The notes: generated by a model not told the origin, from the letters alone. Shown: positions 34,081 through 42,446, counted from the first letter of the stretch. The stretch: DNA of 64,000 nt from a bacterium D16-51 (GCA_003612285.1 RAYE01000017.1:1-64000); one strand, 5' to 3'. Numbers and translations: made by a program.

Positions 34081-34153
34081 GCGCGATTAGCTCAGCTGGC
34101 AGAGCACCTGACTCTTAATCAGGGTGTCCAGGGTTCGAACCCCTGATCGCGCA
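34081..34153 (+). tRNA. tRNA-Lys (anticodon CTT)
   Basis: A complete cloverleaf with acceptor stem GCGCGAT/ATCGCGC, D arm GCTCAGCTGGCAGAGC, anticodon loop CTCTTAA giving CTT, and T arm CAGGGTTCGAACCCCTG. CCA is not encoded. It has its own promoter and a terminator. Confidence 0.96.
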
Positions 34154-34156
34154 TGG

Positions 34157-34205
34157 AAGTCCTTGTTTGGCAGTTAAGCTGCTGGGTAAGGGCTTTATTT
34201 TTTAT
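34157..34205 (+). terminator. terminator after tRNA-Lys
   Basis: AAGTCCTT (34157-34164) pairs with AAGGGCTT (34188-34195) around an inner GGCAG/GCTGC-type hairpin, followed by a T-rich tract. Confidence 0.65.
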
Positions 34206-34225
34206 ACAATAGAAAATTATGCCCT

Positions 34226-34466
34226 AGAGCATGTTTGAAAATTACCTTTAGACCGTCAGATTACACAAAAATTATATTATCCCGGCAATTCCCTAAATTT
34301 TACCATATGGCAACTGTATGGGGACGCCGATGCTTGAGCCTTGTTTTTAAGGCTTTATGCACCGCTGCGTTTCCCATCCAAGCGCAAGCGGGGTGCCATA
34401 TGGTAAAATCGGGGGAATTGCCAAGGGCAGTAAATTTGTGCAATATTTAATTTTCAAACACGCTCT
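34226..34466 (+). repeat. 241-bp terminal-inverted-repeat foldback element, unit-free copy
   Basis: Terminal repeats AGAGCATGTTTGAAAATTA and TAATTTTCAAACACGCTCT bound a sequence that folds back on itself. GGCAATTCC and TTTTACCATATGGCA pair with TGCCATATGGTAAAA and GGAATTGCC, and an inner stem AGCCTT/AAGGCT lies at the top. It matches the ends and right half of 37706-38318. TTATATTAT at 34272-34280 is the exact site where the other copy carries four hairpin units. It has no coding capacity of note. Confidence 0.85.
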
Positions 34467-34548
34467 AACACAGGAGTGTTAAAAGGGTCAAAGATTAGGA
34501 AGGCATGTTTGGGGAAAGCAGAAACAAAACAGGAGAGGAAGGATACTT

Positions 34549-35532
34549 ATGGGCTTTTTAAAAAACCAGTTTTTGGATGTAGTAGAATGGGAAGAATGGC
34601 GTGATGATATGATTTTCTGGAAGTGGACGAACCGGGAAATCAAGAAAAATTCCCGCCTAATCATTAAACCAGGGCAGGATGCAATTTTTCTTTATAATGG
34701 GAAGATTGAGGGGATTTTTTACGAGGATGGGGAATACGATATTGAATCAGAAATTATTCCATTTCTTTCCACATTAAAGGGCTTTAAATTTGGGTTTAAC
34801 AGCGGCCTGCGTGCGGAAGTTCTTTTTGTCAATTCAAAAGAATTTGTTGTGAAGTGGGGGACTTCTTCGCCAATCAACCTGCCGTCCCCAGTTCTTTCTG
34901 GCGGAATTCCTATCCGTGCAAATGGAACATTCCATTTCCGTTTGGATAACAGGGCATACCAGGATTTAATAGAAAATATTGCGGGCGTAAAGCAGCAGTA
35001 TTGTGTAGAGGACGTCAAAATCCGTATTAGCGGGGTCTTAAACCAGCTTTTAATGAAATGGATCTCTAAGGAAGGGAAAGATATATTTAACCTCCAGGCA
35101 AATGCCTTCGATATTAGCAATGGAATCCTGGAAGATTTGAATTTGCAAATGCATAAAAGTGGTATTCGTATTACGGCTTTTCAGATTATGAGTTTTAATT
35201 ATCCGGAAGAAATCCAAAATATGATTACTAAAAATGCTGCACAGAGCATGGTGGGGGATGTTGGGCGTTACCAGCAGCTTACGATGACAGATGCTATGGC
35301 AGAAGGGAAGCTTTCTGGCGGCGGCATGGCAGGCGATATGGCAGGGATGATGATGGGAATGCAGGTTGCAGGGCAGATGGTCAATCAAATGAACCAAACC
35401 ATGAATGCACAAAATGTAAACATGCAGGGCAGCCAGAATATGAATGGCGCTGTTTCAAATTTTTGCCCGAATTGCGGGACAAAAACAAATGGTGCAAATT
35501 TCTGCAGTAACTGTGGTCAGAAACTTATCTGA
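34549..35532 (+). CDS. SPFH-domain protein with C-terminal zinc ribbons (YdjI-like)
   Basis: This 327-aa protein matches the virion-core-like/SPFH family of B. subtilis YdjI. The first ~230 residues form an SPFH-type domain (WKWTNREIKKNSRLIIKPGQ, FHFRLDNRAYQDLI), followed by a Met/Gly/Gln-rich linker (about 255-298) and a zinc-ribbon tail with four Cys (CPNCG and CSNCG). SPFH proteins assemble at membranes and recruit stress-response partners; zinc-ribbon versions often accompany membrane-stress systems. It stands alone here. AGGAGAGGAAGG precedes the ATG. Confidence 0.88.
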   Translation: MGFLKNQFLDVVEWEEWRDDMIFWKWTNREIKKNSRLIIKPGQDAIFLYNGKIEGIFYEDGEYDIESEIIPFLSTLKGFKFGFNSGLRAEVLFVNSKEFVVKWGTSSPINLPSPVLSGGIPIRANGTFHFRLDNRAYQDLIENIAGVKQQYCVEDVKIRISGVLNQLLMKWISKEGKDIFNLQANAFDISNGILEDLNLQMHKSGIRITAFQIMSFNYPEEIQNMITKNAAQSMVGDVGRYQQLTMTDAMAEGKLSGGGMAGDMAGMMMGMQVAGQMVNQMNQTMNAQNVNMQGSQNMNGAVSNFCPNCGTKTNGANFCSNCGQKLI

Positions 35533-35538
35533 ATATTT

Positions 35539-35585
35539 TGAAAATGGCTGGGAATAGTATGAGCTGCTATTTCCGGCCATTTTCA
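35539..35585. terminator. 19-bp hairpin between SPFH and ispF genes
   Basis: TGAAAATGGCTGGGAATAG (35539-35557) pairs with CTATTTCCGGCCATTTTCA (35567-35585) with two wobbles. It lies between convergent genes. No T-tract follows, so termination efficiency is uncertain. Confidence 0.55.
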
Positions 35586-35643
35586 ATAGTATGGTAAATT
35601 TGTCAATAAGGCTATTATTCGTTTTAATCCTGCACCTTGTATT

Positions 35644-36189
35644 TTAATTATGCTGTCTGGAGCAGCCTTTGCAGGAAGAACAGCCTGATTGTGCCAGGTT
35701 TTCAGACATATGGTCATACATAGATGAAACAGCGCAAATTGCCTGTGAGGAAATCCCTTCCCCGGTACCGGTAAATCCAAGCCCTTCTTCTGTGGTTGCT
35801 TTGACATTTACCTGATTTTTTTCGATTCCCAATGCTTCTGCGATGTTTTTTTCCATATCGGCAATATATTCGCGCATTTTTGGCTTTTGTGCAATAATCG
35901 TAGCGTCTATATTTTCAATCATATAGCATTCATCGTCCAAGCGTTTCCCAACCTGTTTTAGCAGTTCGATGCTTGATGCCCCTTTATATTTATCATCTGT
36001 ATCTGGAAAATGTTTTCCGATATCGCCTAATGCTGCTGCGCCAAGCAGCGCATCCATTATAGCATGCAGCAGCACATCAGCATCAGAATGCCCCAACAGG
36101 CCTTTTTCAAAAGGGATTTTAATTCCTCCCAGGATTAAATCTCTGTTTTCCACCAATTTGTGGACATCATACCCCATTCCTACTCTCAT
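35644..36189 (-). CDS. ispF: 2-C-methyl-D-erythritol 2,4-cyclodiphosphate synthase
   Basis: This enzyme forms the cyclic diphosphate of the non-mevalonate isoprenoid pathway. The metal-binding Asp8 and His10 are in GYDVHKL, His42 is in [19 protein letters not shown], and [17 protein letters not shown] near the C-terminus is canonical. The usual family length is about 157-160 residues; this one has 181, with an added tail that ends CSSCKGCS, which could bind a metal. No ispD or other pathway gene is adjacent. The start at 36189 fits the conserved [10 protein letters not shown]. Confidence 0.95.
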   Translation of the reverse strand: MRVGMGYDVHKLVENRDLILGGIKIPFEKGLLGHSDADVLLHAIMDALLGAAALGDIGKHFPDTDDKYKGASSIELLKQVGKRLDDECYMIENIDATIIAQKPKMREYIADMEKNIAEALGIEKNQVNVKATTEEGLGFTGTGEGISSQAICAVSSMYDHMSENLAQSGCSSCKGCSRQHN

Positions 36190-36244
36190 TTTACCCTCCT
36201 GTTAAACACTAGTACAGCGTTTTGTGCATCAATATACAATAAAG

Positions 36245-36281
36245 AAAAAACCATGAGACAAACAAACTGTTTGCCCCACGG
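36245..36281 (-). terminator. terminator of the tRNA-Val/tRNA-Met transcript
   Basis: On the minus strand CCGTGGGGCAAAC (36281-36269) pairs with GTTTGTCTCATGG (36263-36251), allowing wobbles, followed by TTTTTT (36250-36245). Confidence 0.75.
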
Positions 36282-36290
36282 CTTTCATAG

Positions 36291-36364
36291 TAGCGGAAAA
36301 GGGATTTGAACCCCTGACACTACGGGTATGAACCGTATGCTCTCGCCAACTGAGCTATTCCGCC
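36291..36364 (-). tRNA. tRNA-Met (anticodon CAT)
   Basis: The cloverleaf has acceptor GGCGGAA/TTCCGCT with one G-U pair, anticodon loop TTCATAC giving CAT, and a standard T arm. It reads as an elongator tRNA-Met; tRNA-Ile(CAU) cannot be fully excluded. It is the second gene of a minus-strand tandem with tRNA-Val. Confidence 0.92.
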
Positions 36365-36392
36365 ATGTATAAACCTCGCATCCATATTAAAA

Positions 36393-36465
36393 TGGGACCT
36401 ACAGGGCTCGAACCTGTGACCCTCTGCTTGTAAGGCAGATGCTCTCCCAGCTGAGCTAAGATCCC
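36393..36465 (-). tRNA. tRNA-Val (anticodon TAC)
   Basis: Acceptor GGGATCT/AGGTCCC with a G-U pair, anticodon loop CTTACAA giving TAC, and T arm CAGGTTCGAGCCCTG. It is the first gene of the tandem, transcribed from the promoter at 36489-36517. Confidence 0.95.
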
Positions 36466-36488
36466 GTAACACTTCATGCGACTTATAT

Positions 36489-36517
36489 AATATAGCAAAC
36501 CTTCTTCAATTTGTCAA
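36489..36517 (-). promoter_or_regulatory. promoter of the tRNA-Val/tRNA-Met unit
   Basis: On the minus strand TTGACA (36517-36512) and TATATT (36494-36489) are 17 nt apart, 23 bp upstream of tRNA-Val. Confidence 0.75.
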
Positions 36518-36565
36518 TCACTTTTTGACAAATATTGCATTTTTTAAAGCAATGCGGATTATCCA

Positions 36566-36593
36566 TTGATTTTTTTGAAAAATCTTCTATAAT
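36566..36593 (+). promoter_or_regulatory. possible promoter of the VanZ-like gene
   Basis: TTGATT and TATAAT are 16 nt apart. The leader to the start codon is about 190 nt and contains a TTCTGA/TCAGAA pairing near 36738. I see no known riboswitch in it. Confidence 0.45.
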
Positions 36594-36789
36594 AGTATAG
36601 CATATATATAGATTTTCCACAAAAATATATTTTATGCAGAAAAATGCCGCTATTTAAATTACTTTTCAAACTAATTTAAGGCTGGTTTTAGGGAACAGGC
36701 AAATGTCTTGTATGTACTTGTAAGCAGCTGCCCGTTTTCTGAAAGTAGTATCAGAAAGATAATTAGTTTTTTACAAACGGAGGTTTACT

Positions 36790-37674
36790 ATGAACAAACG
36801 TGCAGTCAACATTAGCAGCCTGGTCATCCTTTTGGCGCTGCTCTCCCTGATTTTGGAGATATGCCTTTATTACTTTATTCCACAGCATATAATTGCTGTA
36901 GTAATTGCAGCATTAATTTCTTTGGGATTATCCCATTTATTTCTGGAAATGTCCCTGGATTACGATTACTGTTTTTTACACGCTGCATTTATGACGATTA
37001 CATCGCTTGCATTTTGTATTGTTGTCTATTTGATGCAGCCAAATCCTTGGATTCAGTATGATTATTCGCTTCTAGCTTTAATTGTTGTAAACTGGTTTAT
37101 ACCATTTGCATATTGCTTTATCCGTGATTTTTTTGACAGAGGGCCGCGTTTTTCCGACTACCTTTTCTTTTTTCATGGAATGAGTATTCTTTTCATGATT
37201 GTATATTTGATTGCAATTATAAAGCAGCTGTTTTTTACGCCATTACTGCCGCCATATGAGCCAGCAGCTTTTGGCGCGCATAATTTTGTTCCATTTATGG
37301 CTACTGGCAGTTATATTGAAGAAGCATTTTTTAATAACATAAGCCTTCATCATATGATAGTATATATTATAGAAATGATTGTTCTTGCCATTCCGTTTGG
37401 CTTTTATGCGAAAGTTTACTGCAGGAACCTTCCGCTGCTGGTACGGCTTGCCGTATATTTTGCCGTTCCATTTTTATTAGAGGCGTTCCAGTATTTGTTA
37501 GGGATTGGGCGTGCCGACATAGATGATTATACACTCGCTATGATTGGGACAGTCATTGGAATTATTATTTACCACGTCATTTATTATATCTCTTATAATG
37601 CACATAAACGAGACTTTTTAGAGGACCGTACTGTTACGAAGAGTTTGATTTTTCACTTTAATAGCAGTATCTGA
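36790..37674 (+). CDS. VanZ-like integral membrane protein
   Basis: This 294-aa protein has about eight membrane segments. The second half carries VanZ signatures: HNFVPFMATGSY, LLEAFQYLLGIGRADIDDYTL and a final glycine-rich helix. VanZ in enterococci gives low-level teicoplanin resistance by an unknown mechanism; homologues in Clostridia are thought to act on the cell envelope. The N-terminal ~130 residues form an extra membrane block not typical of the shortest VanZ proteins. ACGGAGG precedes the ATG. It is monocistronic; the foldback element follows 31 bp after its stop. Confidence 0.82.
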   Translation: MNKRAVNISSLVILLALLSLILEICLYYFIPQHIIAVVIAALISLGLSHLFLEMSLDYDYCFLHAAFMTITSLAFCIVVYLMQPNPWIQYDYSLLALIVVNWFIPFAYCFIRDFFDRGPRFSDYLFFFHGMSILFMIVYLIAIIKQLFFTPLLPPYEPAAFGAHNFVPFMATGSYIEEAFFNNISLHHMIVYIIEMIVLAIPFGFYAKVYCRNLPLLVRLAVYFAVPFLLEAFQYLLGIGRADIDDYTLAMIGTVIGIIIYHVIYYISYNAHKRDFLEDRTVTKSLIFHFNSSI

Positions 37675-37705
37675 TACTTTTTTGAACGAAGAGGGAATAC
37701 CATAA

Positions 37706-38318
37706 AGCGTGTTTGAAAATTACCTTTAACCCGTCAAATTGCACAAAAATTATATTATAGGAAACAAAACCAGTTTCCTATAATCGATTAGCGGTGCAAA
37801 AACGTGCACCTTTTATCAGAACTAAAAAGCAAGTTCTGATAAGTTATATTATGAAAAGCAAAAACGGCTTTTCATAATCAGATTTGCGGCACAAAAGTAT
37901 GTGCCTTTTATCAGAACGAAAAAGCAAGTTCTGATAAGTTATATTATAGGAAACAAAATCGGTTTCCTATAATCAATTTGCGGCACAAAAGCATGTGCCT
38001 TTTATCAGAACGAAAAAGCAAGTTCTGATAAGTTATATTATAGGAAACAAAATCGGTTTCCTATAATCAATTTGCGGCACAAAAGCATGTGCCTTTTATC
38101 AGAACGAAAATCAGTTCTGATAAGTTATATTATCCCGGCAATTCCAAAAATTTTACCATATGGCAGCTGTATGGGGACGCCGGTGCTTGAGCCTTGTTTT
38201 TTAAGGCTTTATGCACCGCTGCGTTTCCCATCCAAGCGCAAGCGGGGTGCCATTGGTAAAATTTTGGAATTGCCGAGGGCAGTAAATTTGTGCAATATTT
38301 AATTTTCAAACACGCTCT
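37706..38318 (+). repeat. 613-bp terminal-inverted-repeat element carrying four hairpin units
   Basis: The ends (AGCGTGTTTGAAAATTA and TAATTTTCAAACACGCTCT) and the right half are the same as in the 241-bp element at 34226-34466. The difference is an insertion of four ~94-bp units at TTATATTAT, which is repeated at both borders. The right terminal repeat runs into the stop codon of the convergent AI-2E-type gene (TAG at 38319-38317). Confidence 0.85.
37750..38124 (+). repeat. four tandem copies of a triple-hairpin unit
   Basis: Units begin at 37750, 37844, 37939 and 38033 (94, 95, 94 and 92 bp). Each has SL1 (11-bp stem, TTATAGGAAAC or TTATGAAAAGC), SL2 (6-bp stem, GGTGCA or GGCACA) and SL3 (10-bp stem, TTATCAGAAC). 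The variants change both arms of a stem together: four paired changes in SL1 and two in SL2. Two further units lie at 42447-42631. The repeat is not CRISPR: there are no unique spacers. Confidence 0.85.
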
Positions 38319-39450
38319 AATACTTTCTATATTCATTAATATCATTTGCAAGGATTTTAACCCCGTTTATAAATTTATCAAACATTCCTTTTTCTTTGAA
38401 AGCAATTAATATCATGCCAACTGGTATTCCCAGTATGAGTCCCAGCATTCCAATCAGCCGGTATCCAATAAACATTGAAATTAATGTTGCAAATGGACTC
38501 ATGCCAACACTATCACCAACCAGCTTTGGCTCTAAAAGCCTGTGGGCAAGAAGGCAGATAATGTATGCAATAGCAAGTATAACGGCTTTTAGGTATTCTC
38601 CGGTAATTATGCAATAAATAGCCCAAGGTGTTATAATAATGCCTGTCCCTAAAAATGGCAGGAAGTCTAAAAATGCAGTAAGCAGTGCTAGCAGAGAAGA
38701 ATATTTAACATGCAGGATAAGGCCAAAAATAATCCATAATATAATGAATACAACTATCATAATTTTAAAGCATGCCTTTAAATATCCTGCTAGAGCACGG
38801 AAACAGGCATCCATTGCCATATCCCAAAAGTTTTTAACTCCCGTTGGAATCAACTGCCGTACTTCATTTTTTATCCATTCTCTTTTTGTGACAAAGAAGT
38901 AGGATAACATTAAAGTAAGTATAGTTAAAACAAAACCGTCAATTACTGAGCTTGCTACAGAGCCTACAGTAGAAAAGGCAGAATCGCTCAGCGAATTTAA
39001 AAAAGAAGGTACAATATCATTAAATTTACTGCTTGCCTTATTTAAGACTTCCTGGAAATCTCCTGGTATAAATTTGAATGTCTTATGAAGGTTCTCTAAA
39101 GATTCCTGCAGGTCTGTGACTGCCTGGGTATAAATTTCCGGTAAATCTTTCAGAAGAGAGAAAACTTGCTGGGCTGTAACTTTTACAATTAGAAAAAGCA
39201 GCCCGCCAACCAGCAGCAGTACAAATATAATTACGATTGCTGAACCATGTTTCCTCATTATTTTTATCTTGTCTTCTAAAAATCCAACCATTGGATTTGC
39301 AATTGATGCAATAATCCATGCAATAAGAAGCGGCATAAAAAACTGTAATAGTTTTGGGCCGCATAATAACACAAGTAATACGGTAAGAGTGCTGACTAAT
39401 AAATCTACGCATATTTTCTTGTGTAATTCTCTTTTTCCCTCATCCCCCAT
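38317..39450 (-). CDS. AI-2E family transporter (TqsA/YtvI-like)
   Basis: This 377-aa protein has about eight membrane segments in the AI-2E/UPF0118 arrangement, with a central soluble stretch of about 70 residues (from TAQQVFSLLKDLPEIYTQAV) and the conserved region FLPFLGTGIIITPWAI in the second half. Members are proposed to move the signal AI-2 or act as Na+/H+ antiporters; the function here is not defined. GGAGGG lies before the ATG. Its stop codon is formed at the edge of the foldback element (CTCTA), so the insertion may have set the present 3' end. Confidence 0.85.
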   Translation of the reverse strand: MGDEGKRELHKKICVDLLVSTLTVLLVLLCGPKLLQFFMPLLIAWIIASIANPMVGFLEDKIKIMRKHGSAIVIIFVLLLVGGLLFLIVKVTAQQVFSLLKDLPEIYTQAVTDLQESLENLHKTFKFIPGDFQEVLNKASSKFNDIVPSFLNSLSDSAFSTVGSVASSVIDGFVLTILTLMLSYFFVTKREWIKNEVRQLIPTGVKNFWDMAMDACFRALAGYLKACFKIMIVVFIILWIIFGLILHVKYSSLLALLTAFLDFLPFLGTGIIITPWAIYCIITGEYLKAVILAIAYIICLLAHRLLEPKLVGDSVGMSPFATLISMFIGYRLIGMLGLILGIPVGMILIAFKEKGMFDKFINGVKILANDINEYRKY

Positions 39451-39738
39451 GAAAAACCCTCCATTTCCATTAGAAACTGAATATTACTATTACTAAGGCG
39501 GTTAAAATTTGTTCGATACTTAACCAACTTAGTAATATGTACGAAATTTTCTTTGTGTAACTATAGCATACTTTGTAATAACGTACAATAAACAGAATCT
39601 TAATTCTTCCTTAGTTTTTCATGTATGGTTATCGCATTCTATGGCGTATCTGAGACTGAAACAGGTCAGGCACAAGCACCGAAATTAATCCTTTTGATGC
39701 GAATAGCCGCCATATATGGCCGTGAATAAAGAAATATG
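39451..39738. other. gap between AI-2E and HAD genes
   Basis: An AT-rich stretch with no frame, hairpin or tRNA that I can support. It should contain the AI-2E gene promoter on the minus strand. A CCATATATGG palindrome occurs near 39710, followed by GCCGTGAATA, similar to a motif seen in several other gaps. Confidence 0.4.
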
Positions 39739-40599
39739 TTATGGTTTGGTACAGGTGGTGCCGTCATAATTGTTTTCAAGCCATTTTGCGACGCCGTCGC
39801 TGTCATTTCCTTCTATTACTGCGGTTGCCTTTTCCTTTAACTCACAGACTGCATTTTCTACGGCATAACATTCATCTGCGATAGAGAACATGTCAATATC
39901 ATTTTTGCCATCCCCGAATACTACCAGCCTGTCGCATTTCAACCAGTCTTTAAGCTGCAAGATTGCATTAGACTTTGATGCTGCCTTTGGCATAATTTCC
40001 AGCCATTGTTCTTTGGAATAAATATCCTGCTGGTAAACACAATGGAAGATGTCCTTGTATTTTAGGTAAAAGGGCGCTAATAATTCAGGTTCATCAATAC
40101 AGGTAATATAGAAACAGTCTCCATTAACCAATTCGTCTGCTGTGGAAACTGGATTGGAGCGCAAATCGCCTTTTCTGTTATTAAGGAATAGCCGCATCCC
40201 CCGTGTACATTTGTCTTCTATAAAAGAAAATTGCTCTTTCCCATGATTATATGAATATACTATAGGATAGATATTATGCTTGAATAGTTCGGAAAATACA
40301 GTGTTAATGGAATTATCAAAATAATTGGAAATCATAATTTCTTCTGTGGCATTATGAATAACAAATGCTCCATTATATACAATTAGTGGAATATTTGCAT
40401 TTATGCCGTGTGTAACTTTCTTGGAGGTAACAATAGATCTTGCTGTTGCATAGGAAAAAAGCATTCCCTGCCGTGTTAAGCGGTTAATTGTTTCATTTGT
40501 ATAGGGTGAAGTGCGTTCGTTGCTTCTAAGTAATGTACCATCTAAATCTGATACATATAATGTTCTCCTTTGCAGCTTTTTGTCCATATCTGATGCCAT
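39739..40599 (-). CDS. HAD-superfamily Cof-type phosphatase
   Basis: This 286-aa protein has DLDGTLLRSNE with the nucleophile Asp, SYATARS for motif II and VFGDGKNDIDMF for motif IV, with a C2 cap between them. It is a second Cof/IIB-type phosphatase, paralogous to but diverged from that at 26712-27470. AAAGGG lies very close to the ATG at 40599; the in-frame ATG at 40587 is a possible alternative. No neighbour suggests the substrate. Typical substrates of the family are sugar phosphates and nucleotides. Confidence 0.9.
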   Translation of the reverse strand: MASDMDKKLQRRTLYVSDLDGTLLRSNERTSPYTNETINRLTRQGMLFSYATARSIVTSKKVTHGINANIPLIVYNGAFVIHNATEEIMISNYFDNSINTVFSELFKHNIYPIVYSYNHGKEQFSFIEDKCTRGMRLFLNNRKGDLRSNPVSTADELVNGDCFYITCIDEPELLAPFYLKYKDIFHCVYQQDIYSKEQWLEIMPKAASKSNAILQLKDWLKCDRLVVFGDGKNDIDMFSIADECYAVENAVCELKEKATAVIEGNDSDGVAKWLENNYDGTTCTKP

Positions 40600-40686
40600 G
40601 CCCTTTCTCGGTTAATTAAGATTGTGGTTGTGCTGCTTATATTTTAATAGAATTAAACGGATATTACAATAGTGCAAAAAAATGGC

Positions 40687-40737
40687 AGCGTGAAGAATTA
40701 CGAAATACATCCAGTAAAAAGCAATTTTTAGCACGCT
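40687..40737. repeat. 51-bp degenerate copy of the terminal-inverted-repeat family
   Basis: AGCGTGAAGAATTA and AATTTTTAGCACGCT are inverted and resemble the ends of the elements at 34226 and 37706. The stretch AAAAGCAATTTTTAGC matches the right end of the 31780-31844 element. It precedes the AlbA_2 gene. Confidence 0.5.
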
Positions 40738-40837
40738 CTAGCTAAATAAATTTGATTGTGTTATGATAGTGTTGCTTTGGATGTTATTTAATGCCAGAGA
40801 GGGGAATGCTAGTTATAAAATTTGTGGGAGGAAGCAG

Positions 40838-42292
40838 ATGGATCTGATAACAATGACAATTGAAGAAATGCGTATGACAATGGAGAAACAGTTATTTGAC
40901 CGTAAAAGTGCAAGAATTGAGGCGACAGCAATTGCTGCGCCAATGATTGCTTTTGCAAATGCCGATGGTGGGCTGTTGGCTTTAGGTATAGAGGATAATG
41001 GTGAAGTTACAGGAATAGATGATTATTTAAAAAATGTAAATGAGATTCTTAGGGCGCCTATTGATTTTTGTCAGCCGTCCATTATGGTTGAAACGGAAAT
41101 AATAGATTGTACAGATAGCAGAGGCAGAGAAAACCATATATTATTGATTAAAATTCCACAAAGCAGTGAGCTTCATGCAAATCATCGTGATGAAGTATTT
41201 TTACGTGTTGGCGATAAATCAAAAAAACTTACATTTGATGAAGGACTTCAGTTGATGTATGCCAAAGGGGCAAGATATTATGAAAATGAGCCAGTATATG
41301 GAAGCACTATAGATGACATTGACATGGCGGTGGTAGAAGAATATTGTCACAAAATTGGATATAGGAAGTCACCGCAAGAATATATTAAACAAAATAAAAA
41401 ATTTATTGTTGATGTTAATGGACGACAAGAGATGAGTGGCGCTGCAATTTTGCTATTTGGCAGGAATCCTCAATTGTTTTTTGAACGCGCCAGAGTGCGC
41501 TTTATAAAATATGAAGGTACAGAGGTCAAGGTTGGAGCGGATATGAATGTGGTAAAGGACAGGATATTTGAAGGGCGTATCTTGGATTTAGTTGAAACGA
41601 CAATTGATTTTGTTAGGAGTCAAATAAAAGAATACACTTATTTAGGTCCAGACGCCGGGTTTGTCACTGAACCAGAGTATCCGGAATTTGTGTGGAAGGA
41701 AATAATTGTCAATGCAATTGCTCATCGTGATTATAGTATTAAGGGCACTGACATTCAAATTAAGATGTTTGATGATCATATTACAGTAGAGAGTCCAGGG
41801 AGGCTTCCTGGAATTGTCCGTTTGGACAATATGAGAGAAATTCATTTTTCGCGTAATCCTAAGATTGCATCTCTGCTTCTGGAATATGAATATGTACGTG
41901 AATTTGGTGAGGGGATTGACCGTATGTACTTTGAAATGGAACAGGCGGGATTGCCGGAACCGGAATATCGGACAGAAGCTTTTATGGTATATGCAACAAT
42001 TAAAAACAAAAAGGCTATGATAGCCTCAAAAACTGATAACACCCAAGATAGCACCCAAGATAACACCCAAGATAACACCCAAGATAAAATATTGGAGTAC
42101 TGTAAGACACCAAGGAGCAAAAATGAGATTACGGCATTTTTGGGGTATAAAGATGCAAAGAATATTGCAAAAAATCATATAAAACCACTTGTTCGGTCAG
42201 GTAAATTGGTTATGACAATCCCAGATAAGCCAAATAGTAAAAATCAAAAATATGTAGTGAGAAATGGTAATAATATTGGAGTATCAAAATAG
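40838..42292 (+). CDS. AlbA_2 (Schlafen-like) domain ATP-binding transcriptional regulator
   Basis: This 484-aa protein starts with an AlbA_2/Schlafen-type domain (about 20-135; IAAPMIAFANADGGLLALGI, EVFLRVGDKSKKLT). A GHKL-like ATPase region follows (about 280-400; IIVNAIAHRDYSIKGTDIQI, VESPGRLPG, REFGEGIDRMY). A short repeated linker and a C-terminal winged helix (about 425-475) end the protein. Members are usually transcriptional regulators or putative helicase-like proteins; some lie in defence islands. The linker is built of TQDN-type tetrapeptides from 12-bp DNA repeats. GGGAGGA precedes the ATG at 40838. Confidence 0.82.
   Translation: MDLITMTIEEMRMTMEKQLFDRKSARIEATAIAAPMIAFANADGGLLALGIEDNGEVTGIDDYLKNVNEILRAPIDFCQPSIMVETEIIDCTDSRGRENHILLIKIPQSSELHANHRDEVFLRVGDKSKKLTFDEGLQLMYAKGARYYENEPVYGSTIDDIDMAVVEEYCHKIGYRKSPQEYIKQNKKFIVDVNGRQEMSGAAILLFGRNPQLFFERARVRFIKYEGTEVKVGADMNVVKDRIFEGRILDLVETTIDFVRSQIKEYTYLGPDAGFVTEPEYPEFVWKEIIVNAIAHRDYSIKGTDIQIKMFDDHITVESPGRLPGIVRLDNMREIHFSRNPKIASLLLEYEYVREFGEGIDRMYFEMEQAGLPEPEYRTEAFMVYATIKNKKAMIASKTDNTQDSTQDNTQDNTQDKILEYCKTPRSKNEITAFLGYKDAKNIAKNHIKPLVRSGKLVMTIPDKPNSKNQKYVVRNGNNIGVSK
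42030..42086 (+). repeat. 12-bp coding repeats in the AlbA_2 gene
   Basis: Four copies of a unit close to AACACCCAAGAT encode a repeating TQDN/TQDS linker. The unit length is a multiple of three, so slippage would change linker length without breaking the frame. Confidence 0.75.
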
Positions 42293-42446
42293 AGTAAATT
42301 CACTGGAAACAATTCCTTAGTTCAAATTATGAATTGTAATTGTCTATTCATGATTTTTTCATAATCTTTCCCCAATTTTGCCATTGTCTCCCATTATTCT
42401 GGTAAATAAAGAAAATTACTTGTTAAAACAGATTTTTTCCGATATG

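Noticed and set aside
37750-38124. Possible CRISPR array
   Set aside because: The units are ~94 bp with no unique spacers and contain three palindromes each; no cas genes are nearby.
38072-38302. Short frames through the hairpin arrays and foldback elements, also at 34235-34450 and 42378-42572
   Set aside because: They arise from the repeat sequence itself, lack ribosome-binding sites and share identical peptide pieces only because the DNA repeats.
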